Notes: generated by a model from the letters alone, not told the origin. Shown: positions 46,345-57,789, numbered from the stretch's first letter. The stretch is 64,000 nt of DNA from Scilla litardierei (GCA_030789695.1 CM061142.1:44563375-44627374); one strand, 5' to 3'. Numbers and translations are program-made.

Positions 46345-47058
46345 GTGACAACATTGAGGAGTGGTCTAGAAATTGAGAAGCCAGAGCCACCGAGAGTCGA
46401 GGCGGAGATAGTTATAGAGAATGAAGCCACCCCAAATGAAGAGGTGCAAGAGGAAATATCGGACAAAGGCAACCATTTCGAAGAGATCATCATCGAAGAG
46501 CCCGAGCCGTACATTCCTCCCGCACCATTCCCTCAAAGGCTTCAACCTCCACGGAAAGATAAGTTTCAATCCGAAATCTGTGAAATATTTCAAAAATGTC
46601 AAATTAATATTCCTCTTCTTGATGCAATAAATCAAATTCCCGCATATGCTAAATTTTTAAAAGATTTGTGCACCGTTAAGAGGAATGTTAGTGTTAAGAA
46701 AAAGGCCTTCCCAACACAACAAGTTAGTGCTATTTTGCAACACAACACTCCTACTAAATACAAGGATCCCGGCTCACTTATAATCCCATGCATCACAGGA
46801 ACCAAAAAGATAGGGCAAGCCCTCCTTGATTTAGGTTCAAGTGTTAATATTTTGCCATATAACTTGTATGTGAAATTAGGACTTGGAGAATTGAAATCTA
46901 CACCCATTATTCTCCAATTGGCCGATAGATACATCAAGGTCCCCAAGGGTAGCATAGAGGACGTGCTTGTCCAATTGGACAAATTTACTACCTGGTGGAC
47001 TTTGTCGTGTTGGACATTCTTGGACCTCAAACCGAGACACCAATCCCTATCATCGTAG
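46345..47058 (+). pseudogene. Element B protease region
   Basis: The frame has an acidic linker (EEVQEEISDKG), the segment PQRLQPPRKDKF, the conserved FQKCQINIPLLDAI and YAKFLKDLCT that precede the protease in Athila-type elements, and the aspartic protease active site ALLDLGSSVNILPYNLY (about residues 172-188). The rest of the fold (LKSTPIILQLADRYIKVPKG) is present, then the frame is lost near 46985. It would cleave the Gag-Pol polyprotein. Confidence 0.85.
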
Positions 47059-47168
47059 TAGACCATTCCTAGCCACAAGCAATGCTATAATCAATTGTAG
47101 GGATTGTCAACTTAAGATCTATTTTGGCAACATGACCTTTGACTTAAAACATTTTTAATGCTTGTAAG

Positions 47169-49359
47169 TTGCCATCGAGGGATGGTGAGTTTGAATATGC
47201 TTGCATGATTGAGACTCTAGTTGAAGAGCATTCTGATGCAGAGTTTGTTGACGCGCTTAACTTTGTTGAAAATTTTTGTGAAAATATTGACACCGACTGT
47301 TTTTTGCAGGAAGTTGGCACGGTGACTAAGTGGATGCCATCTTTTGAGCCGCTACCATTGGACACACCATACCAAAGGCCATCGAAGCTGGAACACCCAT
47401 CCTTGGATTTGAAGCCGTTGCCGTCATATTTGAAGCATGCATTTCTTAGGGAATCCGGCACATTTCCTGTGGTAATATCATCTAAACTCTCTACTGAGCA
47501 AGAAATGCAATTGTTATAAGTGCTTAGAACTCATAAGGGGGCAATTGGTTGGACAATTGCCGACATTAAAGGTATTGACCCCCTAATTTGTAAGCACCAC
47601 AACTACTTAGAGGATGACACCAAACCCATTAGAGAGATGCAACGTAGGTTAAATCCTAACCTAAAGGAAGTGGTAAAGGGTGAAATCCTTAAGCTTGTTG
47701 ATGCGTGTATTATATACACCATTGTCGATAGTAGATGGGTTAGCCCCATCAAGTTGTACCTAAGAAATCAGGGCTAACGGTAGTTAAAAATGAGAACAAT
47801 GAGTTAGTCCCCATGCGAGCCAGCACGGGATGGCGCATGTGCGTTGACTATAGGAAGCTTAATTCTAAGACCCGTAACGACCATTTCCTTCTCCCATTTC
47901 TAGATCACATCTAAGAGAGAGTGGCTGGACACGAGTATTATTGCTTCCTTGACGGCTACTCCGGATATTATCAAATTGAAATAGCACCCGAAGAACAAGA
48001 GAAGACCACCTACACTTGTCCCTTTGGCACTTTGCATTCCGGAGGGTGCCATTTGACTTATGTAATGCCTCCGCAACCTTTCAACGTTGTATGCTTAGCA
48101 TTTACCATGATATGGTTGAAAAAATTATGGAGGTATTCATGGATGATTTCTCTGTGTATGGTAGCTCATTAAATAACTGTTTATCTAACTTGGCTTTGGT
48201 GTTAGATCGGTGCATCGAGAAAAACCTTCTCTTGAATGGGGAGAAATGCCATTTCATGACCACCGAATGCTTAGTCCTCGGTCATATTGTATCCAAGGAA
48301 GGTATGCAAGTTGACAAAGCCAAGGTCGAGGTAATAAAAAAGCTACACACTCCTCGTTGTGTAAGAGATATTCGATCATTTGTTGGGCATGCAGGTTTTT
48401 ATAGGAGGTTCATAAAAGATTTTAGCTCAATATCTCAACCTCTTTGCATGCTTTTGAAAAATGATGTAGATTTTGCTTGGAATAATGATTGTCAACTTGC
48501 TTTTGAGAAGTTGAAAAATTTGCTTACATGTTCACCTATTCTTCAGGTGCCAGATTGGACATCACCCTTCGAGATTATGTGCGATGCTAGTGACTATGTG
48601 GTTGGTGCCGTCCTTGGACAACGCAAGGACAATGTCCCCGTGGTGATTTATTATGCAAGCAAGAGCTTGGATGAAGCTCAACAAAACTACACCACAACGA
48701 AGAAGGATCTTTTAGCCGTTATCTTCGCGTTGGAGAAATTTAGGAGCTATATATTGGGATTCCTAATTACAATCTTCACCGACCATGCCGCTCTTAAATA
48801 TCTCCTTTCCAATAAAGACGCCAAGCCTAGACTAATCCGTTGGATTTTGCTCTTGCAGGAATTCAACATCGCCGTTAAGGACAAGAAGGGAGTGGAAAAT
48901 CATGTTGCCGATCACCTTTCACGGTTAACGATGAGCATGGAGCCGGCAACCATCCCATTGAATGATTCGTTCCCTGACGAACATATTTTTGCGATCTCCC
49001 ACACACTCCCATGGTATGCCGACATCATAAACTACTTGGTCACCGGTAAGACTCCCTACACTTGGTCTCGCCAAGATTACAAAAGGTTCATATTTGAGGT
49101 AAAATCTTTCTTTTTCGATGACCCTTACCTTTACAAGTATTGTAATGACCAAATAGTAAGGAGATGCATACCCGACTATGAGTTTGAGAGTGTTTTGCAT
49201 TTTTGCCATGAGGGTGTGTGCGGTGGTCATTTTTCCGCCCAAAGGACCGTAGCAAAAATTCTACAATGTGGTTTTTATTGGCCTAGCATGTTTAAGGACA
49301 CTTATACATATTTTAAGTCATGCTTAGCTTGTCAAAAGTTTGGAGGGATTACTAAATGA
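47169..49359 (+). pseudogene. Element B reverse transcriptase, RNase H and integrase zinc finger
   Basis: The pre-RT linker (47169-47519) ends in a stop. The RT N-terminus (GAIGWTIADIKGIDP, RRLNPNLKEVVKGEILKL) runs 47520-47777. The palm then continues in shifting frames with GWRMCVDYRKLN and DGYSGYYQI. From 48016 one frame of 447 codons carries FDLCNASATFQRCM, the catalytic FMDDFSVYG, the GHAGFYRRFIKDFS thumb, RNase H (CDASDYVVGAVLGQ, FTDHAALKYLL) and the zinc finger (HEGVCGGHFSAQRT, CLACQKFG). It ends at a TGA (49357-49359) in a context where CGA is usual. Confidence 0.9.
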
Positions 49360-49362
49360 AAT

Positions 49363-50297
49363 ATGATGCCGTTAAACCCCATTCTTGAATTAGAAATTTT
49401 CGATTGTTGGGTCATTGATTTTATGGGGCCATTTCTTCCATCCTTTGGGTACACATATATTTTGCTTGCTATAGATTATGTATCTAAATGGGTTGAGGCT
49501 ATTCCTTGTAGGACCAATGATGCGGCTATCGTGCTTAAATTCATGAAAGAAAACATTTTCGCATGATTTGGGATGCCAAAGGCTATGATAAGCGACGGAG
49601 GGTCACATTTCTGCAACCGCCTCTTCTTAAGATTAATGAAGAAGTTTGGGGTGAAACACAAGGTTTCTACACCATACCACCCCCAAACCAATGGACAAGC
49701 AGAGTTGGCAAATCGGGAGATCAAGAACATGCTCCAAAAGACGGTGAATCCATCAAGGAAGGATTGGAGCATGCATCTTCCCGATGCATTATGGACGTAC
49801 CGTACCGCCTACAAAATGGCTTTAGGGATGTCCCCATATTGCTAAGTTTTTGGAAAATTTTTCCACTTGCCCATTGAACTTCAACACAAATCTTTTTGGG
49901 CAATTAAAAAGTTTAATTGTGGAATTGACCCCTCTTCTTGTAGTTAGTGGAGCTCGAAGAGATAAGGAGGGAGGCATACAACAATTCCAAGCTTGTGAAG
50001 GAGAGGCTTAAGTGCGCCCATGATCGAATCATTTTGAGGAGAGAATTCACCCCGGTGGAGAAAGTGCTACTCTACAACTCAAGACTTCATCTCTTCCCCG
50101 GAAAGCTTCGTTCGAAGTGGATTGGACCTTTCATTGTTCAGGAGGTGTTTCCACATAGAACGGTGACCATTGACAACCCATAAAACGGTAATGAATTCAA
50201 AGTGAACGGCCAATGCTTAAAGCATTACCAAGAGCCATGGAGTAGAGATGAGGACACCATGGAGCTTACGGAACCACCGTCGGGTGGAACCAACTAG
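49363..50297 (+). pseudogene. Element B integrase core and C-terminal domain
   Basis: It is in the same frame as the preceding ORF. The first Asp is in [10 protein letters not shown], the second in ISDGGSHFCN, and the Glu in QTNGQAELANREIK. A TGA at 49564-49566 replaces a likely CGA. After 49845 a frame change leads to SFWAIKKFNCG and then EIRREAYNNSKLVKERLK and RSKWIGPFIVQEVF (49947-50183), the C-terminal part. A TAA interrupts it before the final TAG at 50295-50297. No chromodomain follows. Confidence 0.9.
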
Positions 50298-51321
50298 GTG
50301 TGTTCGTTCCAAAACTTTCCTATCTAGTAGTCTGTAGTAATGAATAACTCTTGCTCAATCTTTCTTATCCTAGTTTATCCATTTTTAATACATATATTTC
50401 ATCTCACCCTTCAAACATTGAGGACCATGTTTATTTTTAGTTGGGGGGTGTAGGACTAGGATATAGAAACTTCTTGAGCATCATTTTATGATTTTCATCT
50501 TTTTGTGAATAAATTGAATGAAATAAATTTTTTTCCATCTATCAACAACATTTCTGCAACTTATAGATTTTTGTTAGACCCATTGATTAAATGTGGTGAT
50601 CCTTCCCAACTTGGGTAAAAATGTACTCTTGAAGTGTATTTTGGCAAATTAGGGTGTGTTGTATCTTTATGTACTAAGGGCAATGAATTGTCTCTCTACA
50701 TGCTTACACTGGGCCCTTTAGCTTGAAGCTCATGACAATTACCATCCATTTGAAATTCTATAGTGATGTAGAAACCTTGGTATCAACAATCAATTGATTA
50801 AGCCGTATGGATTTTAAAAATTCGGCTAGGTTTATATTCATAGATCCTAAGATAGTGACTTGGAATTTGGAGTTGCTCAAATGAATGCTATCAAATGCTA
50901 CATTAATAAGTGCACTTGTGCACAATTGAATAAGGCATAAACCTTTGCCATGGTACTTTGAATAAGGCAAATATTGCCATGAAATTTGAGTAAATGCATG
51001 AAATTGAACCACAACTCATTTCCATGATCTTCTGAGGGAGTAAGTGTTATATCCCATAAGCTCGAGAGTTCCTAAGGATCATGCATCAGGATATTGCGAC
51101 ATATTAAGGAATATACTAAGCTTGGGCATAGATGGTGGAGTGCGTAAGAGGAATGAGATTATAGTCATAGGGAAGAGTGTATAGACTCGAGAACTTTGCC
51201 CTTATAAATATGATTTCAACACCCTTTAGTGTCGCCAATAATCCATGAATGGAGTCAACAATGTCTTTTGGGATTGGTCACTAATTTTGCTAAGGACTAG
51301 CAAAACGCTAGTTGGGGGGTG
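50298..51321 (+). other. Element B 3' non-coding region with two purine tracts and hairpins
   Basis: CATTGAGGACCATG (50416-50429) and TTTAGTTGGGGGGTGTA (50436-50452) come soon after the integrase stop. About 870 bases later the terminal tract TAGTTGGGGGGTG meets the 3' LTR. Before it TTTGCTA/TAGCAAA (51286-51304) and CTAGC/GCTAG (51297-51311) overlap as in LARD2. Between them I see no gene and no envelope-like ORF. Confidence 0.65.
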
Positions 51322-52141
51322 TGATTATGACTAAATATTGCATATCCTAACATCATAATCATCTCCTCTTGTGCACATAATCTGTGGAATCATGCTCTCT
51401 TAACTACATTTATGTTAATTCATCATTTGTGAGCATATGATTTTATTTTGGCACAATTTCACTTCCCAAAGCATTATAAATGTCTACTATATTTTTATGG
51501 ATTTTTATGGATTTTTCAGGTGTCCCAAAGGGGACTAAATCAACTCAAGAAGAGGAGTACATAACAGGCACCTGTAGAAGGAATGGCAGGCGCCTGGGCA
51601 ACCAAACAGGCGACTGCCTGAACAACAGCAGTCGCCTGCCTTTAAAGAGCTGGAGTTGGAGAAACTGAAGCCCAACAACAGTCGCATGCAAGAGGATTGA
51701 CAGTAGACTGTAATATTGTACAGTCGCCTGTCATTTTTCGCATCAATCGCCTAATTTTTTGGATGCCAGAGGGAGCAAAAAGAGCCAACTTACTGTTAAT
51801 TTGACATTTCTGCAGCAGGCGCCTGAAGCACAAAAGACAGTCACCTTTGGATCACACAGGCGACTGTAATATTCAAGACAGTCGCCTGTCTTTAGTTGGA
51901 AGCTATGATGCCCACTAACCAGGTGACTGTCTGACCAATGACAGTTGCCTGTCATCAGTCGACTGGTGTTTGTTCAGCAGTCGACTGATCGGGGTTTTCG
52001 CCCAAATTCTGGGTTGCGAGAAACGAGTTTTTCTGAACTCGATTTTTCTCCAGTTGCTGTGGGCCGTTGGATGATATTTTGGAGGGATGAGATGCTACCC
52101 CTAGGGGGTATAAAACACTACTATTCAGATGTAATAAATAT
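51322..52141 (+). repeat. Element B 3' LTR, interrupted
   Basis: Starts TGATTATGAC right after the purine tract. It matches the 5' LTR from 51634 on and stops at 52141, where gypsy C1 begins with its LTR terminus. In the 5' LTR the sequence runs on past this point (43608 on), so this is an insertion. Confidence 0.9.
51566..52115 (+). promoter_or_regulatory. Palindrome array and TATA box in the element B 3' LTR
   Basis: CAGGCACCTG, CAGGCGCCTG, CAGGCGACTG, CAGTCGCCTG and CAGTCGACTG sites lie from 51566 to 51986, TATAAAA at 52109-52115. Compared with the 5' LTR several sites have lost the CG (for example CAGTCGACTG became CAGTAGACTG). Confidence 0.6.
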
Positions 52142-55100
52142 TGTCATGACCCGCTTCCCAAAACTACGGAAGTGAAGTGTGACTAAGGCCCGCTTAGGCC
52201 GGAGCTGTGAAGCTCAGACCCAAAAAGCGTTTGTGTGGTACTCCAAGACGAAGGAACAAGTCCCTATAGAAAAGTACGGAACAACAAAAGTACTAAAAGA
52301 GATGCATTCAATTTTTATTCAACAGATATCCAGAAAAGTACGGGAGTCTAAACAAACGCCAACGCGGCTACAAACAGCTGAATGTAAACTAATGGTGCAA
52401 GCACCCAATCTAGACAGAAAGTAAACGGTGCTACGCACCCAAAAAAAACTGCAGTGAAACATCTGAATTAGCAACGTGAAGATCTCTAGCTCTGGTCCTC
52501 CTCGGGCACGTACTCTGGGTCTGCGTCCTTCGGCTCTACATACTCTGGCACGTCCGCCTCGTCTACGTTATCTGGCTCCACAACTGACATACATCACCCA
52601 AAAGAAAGGAACTGTACATCAGGTAAAGTCTACAAAAGGGTTAGACTCTACTGCAAGTGTACCAAACTATTAAACAACAGTTTACTGGTTGATTAGCATG
52701 CCGGGGTTATAACAGAGTAACAAAAGGAAGTAAACGCAGCAAGAAAAGTACAACGCGACAAGTAGTAGCCGTAGCGAGTACTATGGACTACGGGACTAAC
52801 CTAAACGGGTCCCGACAAGACGTGACAAGACAAGACAAGACAAGACAAGAAGTGTCACTAAGGTTCACGCCTTTCAGTTAGAAGGCGGCCATCATCTTCT
52901 CAACCGAGGGAACGCTCAACCTTGTACACGGGACAAGACAAGACAAGAAGTGTGTCACTAAGGTTCACGCCTTTCGGTTAGAAGGCGGCCATCACCTTCT
53001 CACCCGAGGGAACGCTCAACCTTATGCACGGAAACAAGACAAGACGCGTGTGACTCGAAGGGTTCACGCCTTACGGTTCGAGGGGGATCAGACCCTCTCC
53101 CCGTGTGCACGCTCAACCCTACCCCAACCCAAGTGGACAAGACAAATCCGTACAAGGGATAACTCACTCTAGCTTGGTGAGTGCCCTATTGCCCGCAAGC
53201 TGTGTATCAGTACAAGGGATCACTCGGAGAGTGCCATATTGCCCGCAAGCTGTGTATCAGTACAAGGGATCACTCGGAGAGTGCCCTATTGTCCGCAAGC
53301 TGTGTATCAGTACAAGGGATCACTCAGAGAGTGCCCTATTACCTGCAAGCTGTGTATGATAAGACACGACATGACAAAGACAGGGATGGTTCTTCTAGGG
53401 GGTCCACACGCACACACACACAAGATAACCCTAATGCGTCAAAATTTGTTGTTGAGCTTAGACTTCGTCGTCAAGTCTAAGCTGTCTAGGGCGTCCCGGA
53501 CGCTATCATTTCACGTCCGGTACTCTTTGTTCACATTCTAACAGTTCTAGAAGTCTAAGGCCTAAACATGGCCGAAAGTGCAAGTGAGTACACTTGCCTG
53601 CGGTGGCGAGTGTGTCGTCCGTCTGGGGCGTCGCGTCCAGGCGTCGCGTCCGCGGTAGTCCGTCTGAAATAGGGTCACGTCGACGGTGTCAGGTCGCGTT
53701 TTTCAATAAGTCCTATTCGGGTCTGTTTCTAGATTGGGGGGGACTACCCTATTCGTCAAAGTCACGTTTTGGCGTTTTGTTCAACCTAGATCGACTTCTA
53801 CCCTATGTGCACAGAAAAGTTGTCCGATTATCGATCTTTCTACGGTGAGCAGCGTTTTATAGATACTGAAAGCAAATTTAGTTCAAGTTGTCAAATTTTA
53901 GTTTAGGGTTTGATTTTGTTACGGTGTGGGTTTGCTACGAGTTCAGGGGACCAACCTCTCCGGTGTTTGACGCAGAATGGACGTAGAGTCTGAAGGCGAC
54001 TGATCTGAACGGCACGGCTACGGAACATCTTCTTGTGGCGTCTCGGCTACGGACTACGTAGCAAAACCGTTCCGGACAGCGAACGAAGGGTGCGCACAAC
54101 GGGCACGGTCAGACTTGCAAATGAAAGGCATCGTCAAAGGCGCCCAACGACTACGGAGGGAGCGGACAGTGGGGACAAGCCTGCTAACAGTCTGTAGGAG
54201 TCGTTAGCGGCGTCGAGGGGCCGTGGAAACAGCGAGAAAGGAGATACCAAGGCCCCGGGACCAAAACAGCGAGCACGGCCGTGAAACGTCGACACGACGT
54301 CGCGGGGAGGCTGCAGAAAGATCGCAACAGCGATCACGGATTGCACACGGCTGTTGTTGTGGAAGAAGAAGACCACACGGGCTTCCAGCGACGCAGATGG
54401 CCGACAGGAGGCGCTCTCCGGTGGAGGAGGCTGCCGGCGCACGTGGAGCGGTGATTTAAAGGGTGGCGGCGCTGGAAAAAGTGTAGCAGCAGTAGCGGCT
54501 GCTTGGTACTCGCGAAGAAGGTTGCTGGAGGCCATCTCCGGCGGCCTAGGCATTCCTCCGGTAATCCACACGAGCTGGGCAGCGCTGGGGCTGGCAGGGA
54601 GCGGCAGACCGACGACGGGGCCCTCCTGGCGATCAGCTGCGACGAGGCAACACAGCAGCACGGCTGCTGTTCGCGCTGGGAAGCGGCTGTGCGAGGGGGG
54701 TCTTCGGGCAGAGCTTCTGGCCGGAGGCGGGGTGATTACAGGCAGACGAGGCGACGGCGATGTGAGAAGCACCGGCAGACTGGAGTTGTGATGCGAGAGG
54801 GAGAGAGTGATGCGAGAGGGAGAGATCACGAGGGGGGGGGGGTTTCTTGTGTTTGGTGGCGGCTGAGAGAAACAGCCTTAGGGTTAGTTTGTGTGTCACG
54901 TGTAGGGTTAGATAATTAAGTTTATAATAGATGAAAGATGATATACACCTATAGGATATATGGTAGTTGGGCAAGAGGGGTAGAGCTAGGAGGGGGTATA
55001 CTTAGAGAAAAGGAGGGATGCAAATAAAACATGAAATATCAACCCATTGATACGCATGAGGCAATCTAGGGATTTAATCAGATTTGATTAACAATTTGAA

Positions 55101-55505
55101 ATTCAAATTCGATTAGGGTTAATCAAGGGCTGGGATTTGATTAGAGGATAACTCTCACTACGGGCGTCCGAAAAATAAACTGAAAATACCGGGACGATCG
55201 TGGAGACGAGACGTACGGGGCTACGGTGTCTGATCATGCGTTACACCTACCAAGAATTTATGTAAAATCGGGAATTGTGTTTTGAGATAAAAGACTAAAA
55301 TGCCCTTACCATTCCAAGTCGTTTTGCGAGAAAACGAGCCGTGGAATGACGTTCCCAAAAATTACCATAAAATTCTACACTCTCATATGGTCACAACGGC
55401 ATATCACATCATATATACCGGAATCCAGAAAGAGCCAAATAAAATACGTGCACGATAAAGCACGTGCACGCAGAAAATCAATGAGGTCGGAAAGCGACCG
55501 TTACA
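52142..55505 (-). repeat. Gypsy C1 3' LTR
   Basis: 3,364 bp, TGTCATGACC to GACCGTTACA on plus. The purine tract and chromodomain end lie just above it, so it is the 3' LTR of a minus-strand element. It has (ACAAG)n near 52810-52850, a 100-bp repeat (GGTTCACGCC marks near 52862 and 52962) and a GC-rich block at 54130-54830. The block has long open frames on both strands that I treat as LTR leader, not genes. Confidence 0.85.
53151..53357. repeat. 50-bp tandem repeat with CACTCGGAGAGTG palindromes
   Basis: TACAAGGGAT marks repeats at 53151, 53211, 53261 and 53311; the last three are 50 bp apart. Each holds CACTC-N3-GAGTG. This lies in the LTR at a place matching the inverted repeats at 58621-58860 of C2. 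Confidence 0.8.
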
Positions 55506-55550
55506 TTCTACCCCACTAAAATAAAGATTCCGTCCTCGGAATCAACAACA

Positions 55551-56475
55551 CTAATCAGCAAACAAAAAGGGGAACCGCTCTCTCATCTCCTCCTCGCGCT
55601 CCCAAGTGGACTCTCCAGGTGATCCGTGACGCCACATCACTCTCACTAGGTCGACTACCTTATTCCTCAATTGCTTCTGTCGACGGTCCAAAATCTGCAC
55701 AGGATGCTGGTCATATGTCAGGTCCAGACGGACCGTGATCTCCGAGAAATCCACAGTGTACGACGGATCACTGACGTACCGACGTAACTGAGATACGTGG
55801 AATACGTCGTGAACTCCCTCCAAGGATGGTGGCAGAGCAAGGCAGTAGGCCACTGCTCCCACGCGCTCCAGCACATCGAATGGTCCAATATACCTCGGAC
55901 TCAGCTTTCCCTTCTTCCTGAAACGAATAACTTCGCGGTTTCGAGAAATCTTCAGGAAGACGTGATCTCCAGGCTTGAACTCCAACGGTCTCCTCTTGGC
56001 ATCAGCCCAATGCTTGAAATGATCCTGCGTAACTCTGAGCTTCTCCCTGATGTCTCTCACGACATCCACAGCTTCCACCATCATCTTTGGACCCAACAGC
56101 TCCCGATCTCCGATGTCATCCCAGCTCAGTGGCGATCGACATTTTTCTCCTATATAAGGCAACAAACGGTGCCATGCTAATGCTCGCCTGGTAGCTGTTG
56201 TTATAAGAAAACTCCACCAAGTGAAGATGGTCCTCCCAAGATCCCTTCAAATCGAGCGAACAAGCTCGCAGCATATCCTCTAGAGTCTGAATAGTCCTCT
56301 CGGACTGGCCATCGGTCTGCGGGTGGTACGCTGTGCTGAAACTCAGACTCGTACCCAAATTCTCCTGCAAACTTCTCCAGAACTGAGATGTGAACCTCGA
56401 GTTTCTGTCAGACACGATGCTCACGGGGACTCCGTGTAAGCGTATGATCTCCTGCACGTACACGGTCTGCCTCAT
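55551..56475 (-). pseudogene. Gypsy C1 integrase (partial) and chromodomain
   Basis: From 56475 the core is entered late, at [20 protein letters not shown] (second Asp), with [15 protein letters not shown] carrying the Glu. It continues after a frame change near 56140 to [19 protein letters not shown], the GKLSPRYIGPFDVLERVG motif and a chromodomain (VQILDRRQKQL, VMWRHGSPGESTWEREEEM), ending at 55551. The first catalytic Asp and zinc finger are deleted. At the codon where gypsy A has its 65-nt insert this copy reads through, which gives the uninterrupted form. Confidence 0.85.
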
Positions 56476-57330
56476 GGCGAGCTATGAGCCTCGCTCAACA
56501 GCTCCTCTCGAATACCACCTGCAGGTACACAGAGCCCACTGCCGTACCTCAGCGAACCGTCCTCATGAATCAAGAACTCCGTCTGTAGTCCAGTTTCAAC
56601 CTGCCTCCTGATCGTCTGTAGCTTCGGATCTCCTGCCTGTGCTGCCTTGATCCGATCCATGATCGTGGACTGAATCTGCAAATTCATGAATGAATGAACC
56701 ACACCAGGTAGGACGACCTCTAGATCCATCTCTCTCAGCTCCTACTGTATCCTCCAGTCGGCGGTATGCATCATCGCAGTAGGAAGCCTGCTCAACACAT
56801 CTGTCATTACATTCACCTTTCCTGGGTGATACTGCAAGTCTATCTCATAGTCAGCCATGAGCTCTAACCATCGTCTCTGACGCATGTTGAGCCCCTTCTG
56901 CGTGAAGGTATACTTCAAGTTTTTGTGATCGGTGAAAATCTTCACGCTCTCACTCAGTAAGAAGTGCCTCCAGATCTTCAGTCCGAATATCACCGCTGCC
57001 AACTCCAGATCGTGCGTCAGGCAATTCTTCTCATGAGTCCTCAACTATCGAGAAGCATACGCGACCACATGGCCATGCTAATGCAAAACGCATCCAAGGC
57101 CCTTCCCTGATGCACCACGATATATCTCGAAGCCTCCGCTCCGATCCAGTACCGCCAACATCGGTGCTGAAATCAACCTCGCCTTCAAGATACTGAAGGC
57201 CTCCTTATAAGCTTCTGACCAAAGAAACTCCACGTCCTTCCTCGTCAGCTTAGTCATCGGCTCTGCATTCCTCGAGAACTCGAACTTACGATGGCCCGGA
57301 ATTCTGAATACCACTTTCTCATCGTGGCAT
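56472..57330 (-). pseudogene. Gypsy C1 RNase H region fused to the protease linker
   Basis: RNase H is recognisable by [29 protein letters not shown] and [15 protein letters not shown]. Upstream at about 57255 the protease-linker sequence VVFRIPGHRKFEF is joined directly to SRNAEPMTKLTRKD, the end of the RT region. All RT catalytic motifs are therefore missing, a deletion of several hundred bases compared with gypsy A. A stop near 57045 and several other lesions are present. Confidence 0.8.
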
Positions 57331-57789
57331 TCAAACAGAGCGTGGAAGTCTCCCAGCAATTTGATGCCAAGAACGACATCGAAAAAGTGGTAGATCCTGG
57401 ACAATGAAATCTAATAGTTCATGTCCAATGACTACCAAGGGGATCGATCGACAGCCCAGATTCACTGTCACCACTCCGTTCCCTGTGGCGATATCCCAAC
57501 ACTTAGGAAGTGTATGGGTGGGAATAGAGTGCCCTGCTACAACTCCTGGATTATGATGCACATGGATGCACCGGAGTCGAACAAGGCCAAGACTGGGTGA
57601 AAGAACACTAGAAAGGTGCCTAAGGTATAAAAGAACTACGGCCAACCCACTACCCAACAATTAGCAAGGTCAACATATATATACCATCGAAACAATCTAA
57701 CTGTAAAAGAAAAGACCAGATCTCAAAAGAATATACCTGCCATAACACCATCCAAGTCTTCAGCCTCGCCGGCTGTCATGGTGTACGTC
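57331..57789 (-). pseudogene. Gypsy C1 Gag end and protease
   Basis: From 57789 on minus the reading YTMTAGEAEDLDGVM matches the gypsy A Gag end. After the intron-like segment (57736-57620) the frame continues into the protease with LALFDSGAS. A frame change right after the active site leads to GNGVVTVNLGCRSIPLVV. Gag upstream is cut at 57789 by C2. Confidence 0.75.
57620..57736 (-). other. 117-nt intron-like segment before the gypsy C1 protease
   Basis: 5' edge GGCAG|GTATATTC and 3' edge TACCTTAG|GCACC, AT-rich, with a CTAAT branch-like site. Removing it joins Gag to protease in phase 1 at the same codon as the 114-nt segment in gypsy A. Interiors are not alike, edges and place are. Confidence 0.6.

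Larger units (their letters stand above)
43104..52141 (+). mobile_element. Element B: Athila-like Ty3/gypsy retrotransposon, truncated
   Basis: A 5'-truncated LTR, tRNA-Asp primer site, gag, protease, RT-RNase H, integrase, a long 3' non-coding part with two purine tracts, then the 3' LTR, cut at 52141 by gypsy C1. Protein motifs fit the Athila/Tat branch and no chromodomain is present. The reading frames are broken, mostly by C-to-T stops. Confidence 0.85.
52142..57789 (-). mobile_element. Gypsy C1: chromovirus, internally deleted
   Basis: Starts TGTCATGACC at 52142 after AATAT in the LTR of element B. Minus-strand order: Gag end, intron-like segment, protease, RNase H, integrase, chromodomain, purine tract, 3' LTR (55505-52142). 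The RT palm and the N-terminal half of integrase are deleted. It is cut at 57789, where gypsy C2 begins. Its 5' LTR is not in the window. Confidence 0.8.

Noticed and set aside
54134..54829. 231-codon open frame on minus (and overlapping frames on plus)
   Set aside because: It lies in the GC-rich leader block of the C1 LTR, is low in complexity with frames open on both strands, and is not kept in the C2 LTR. High GC alone explains it.
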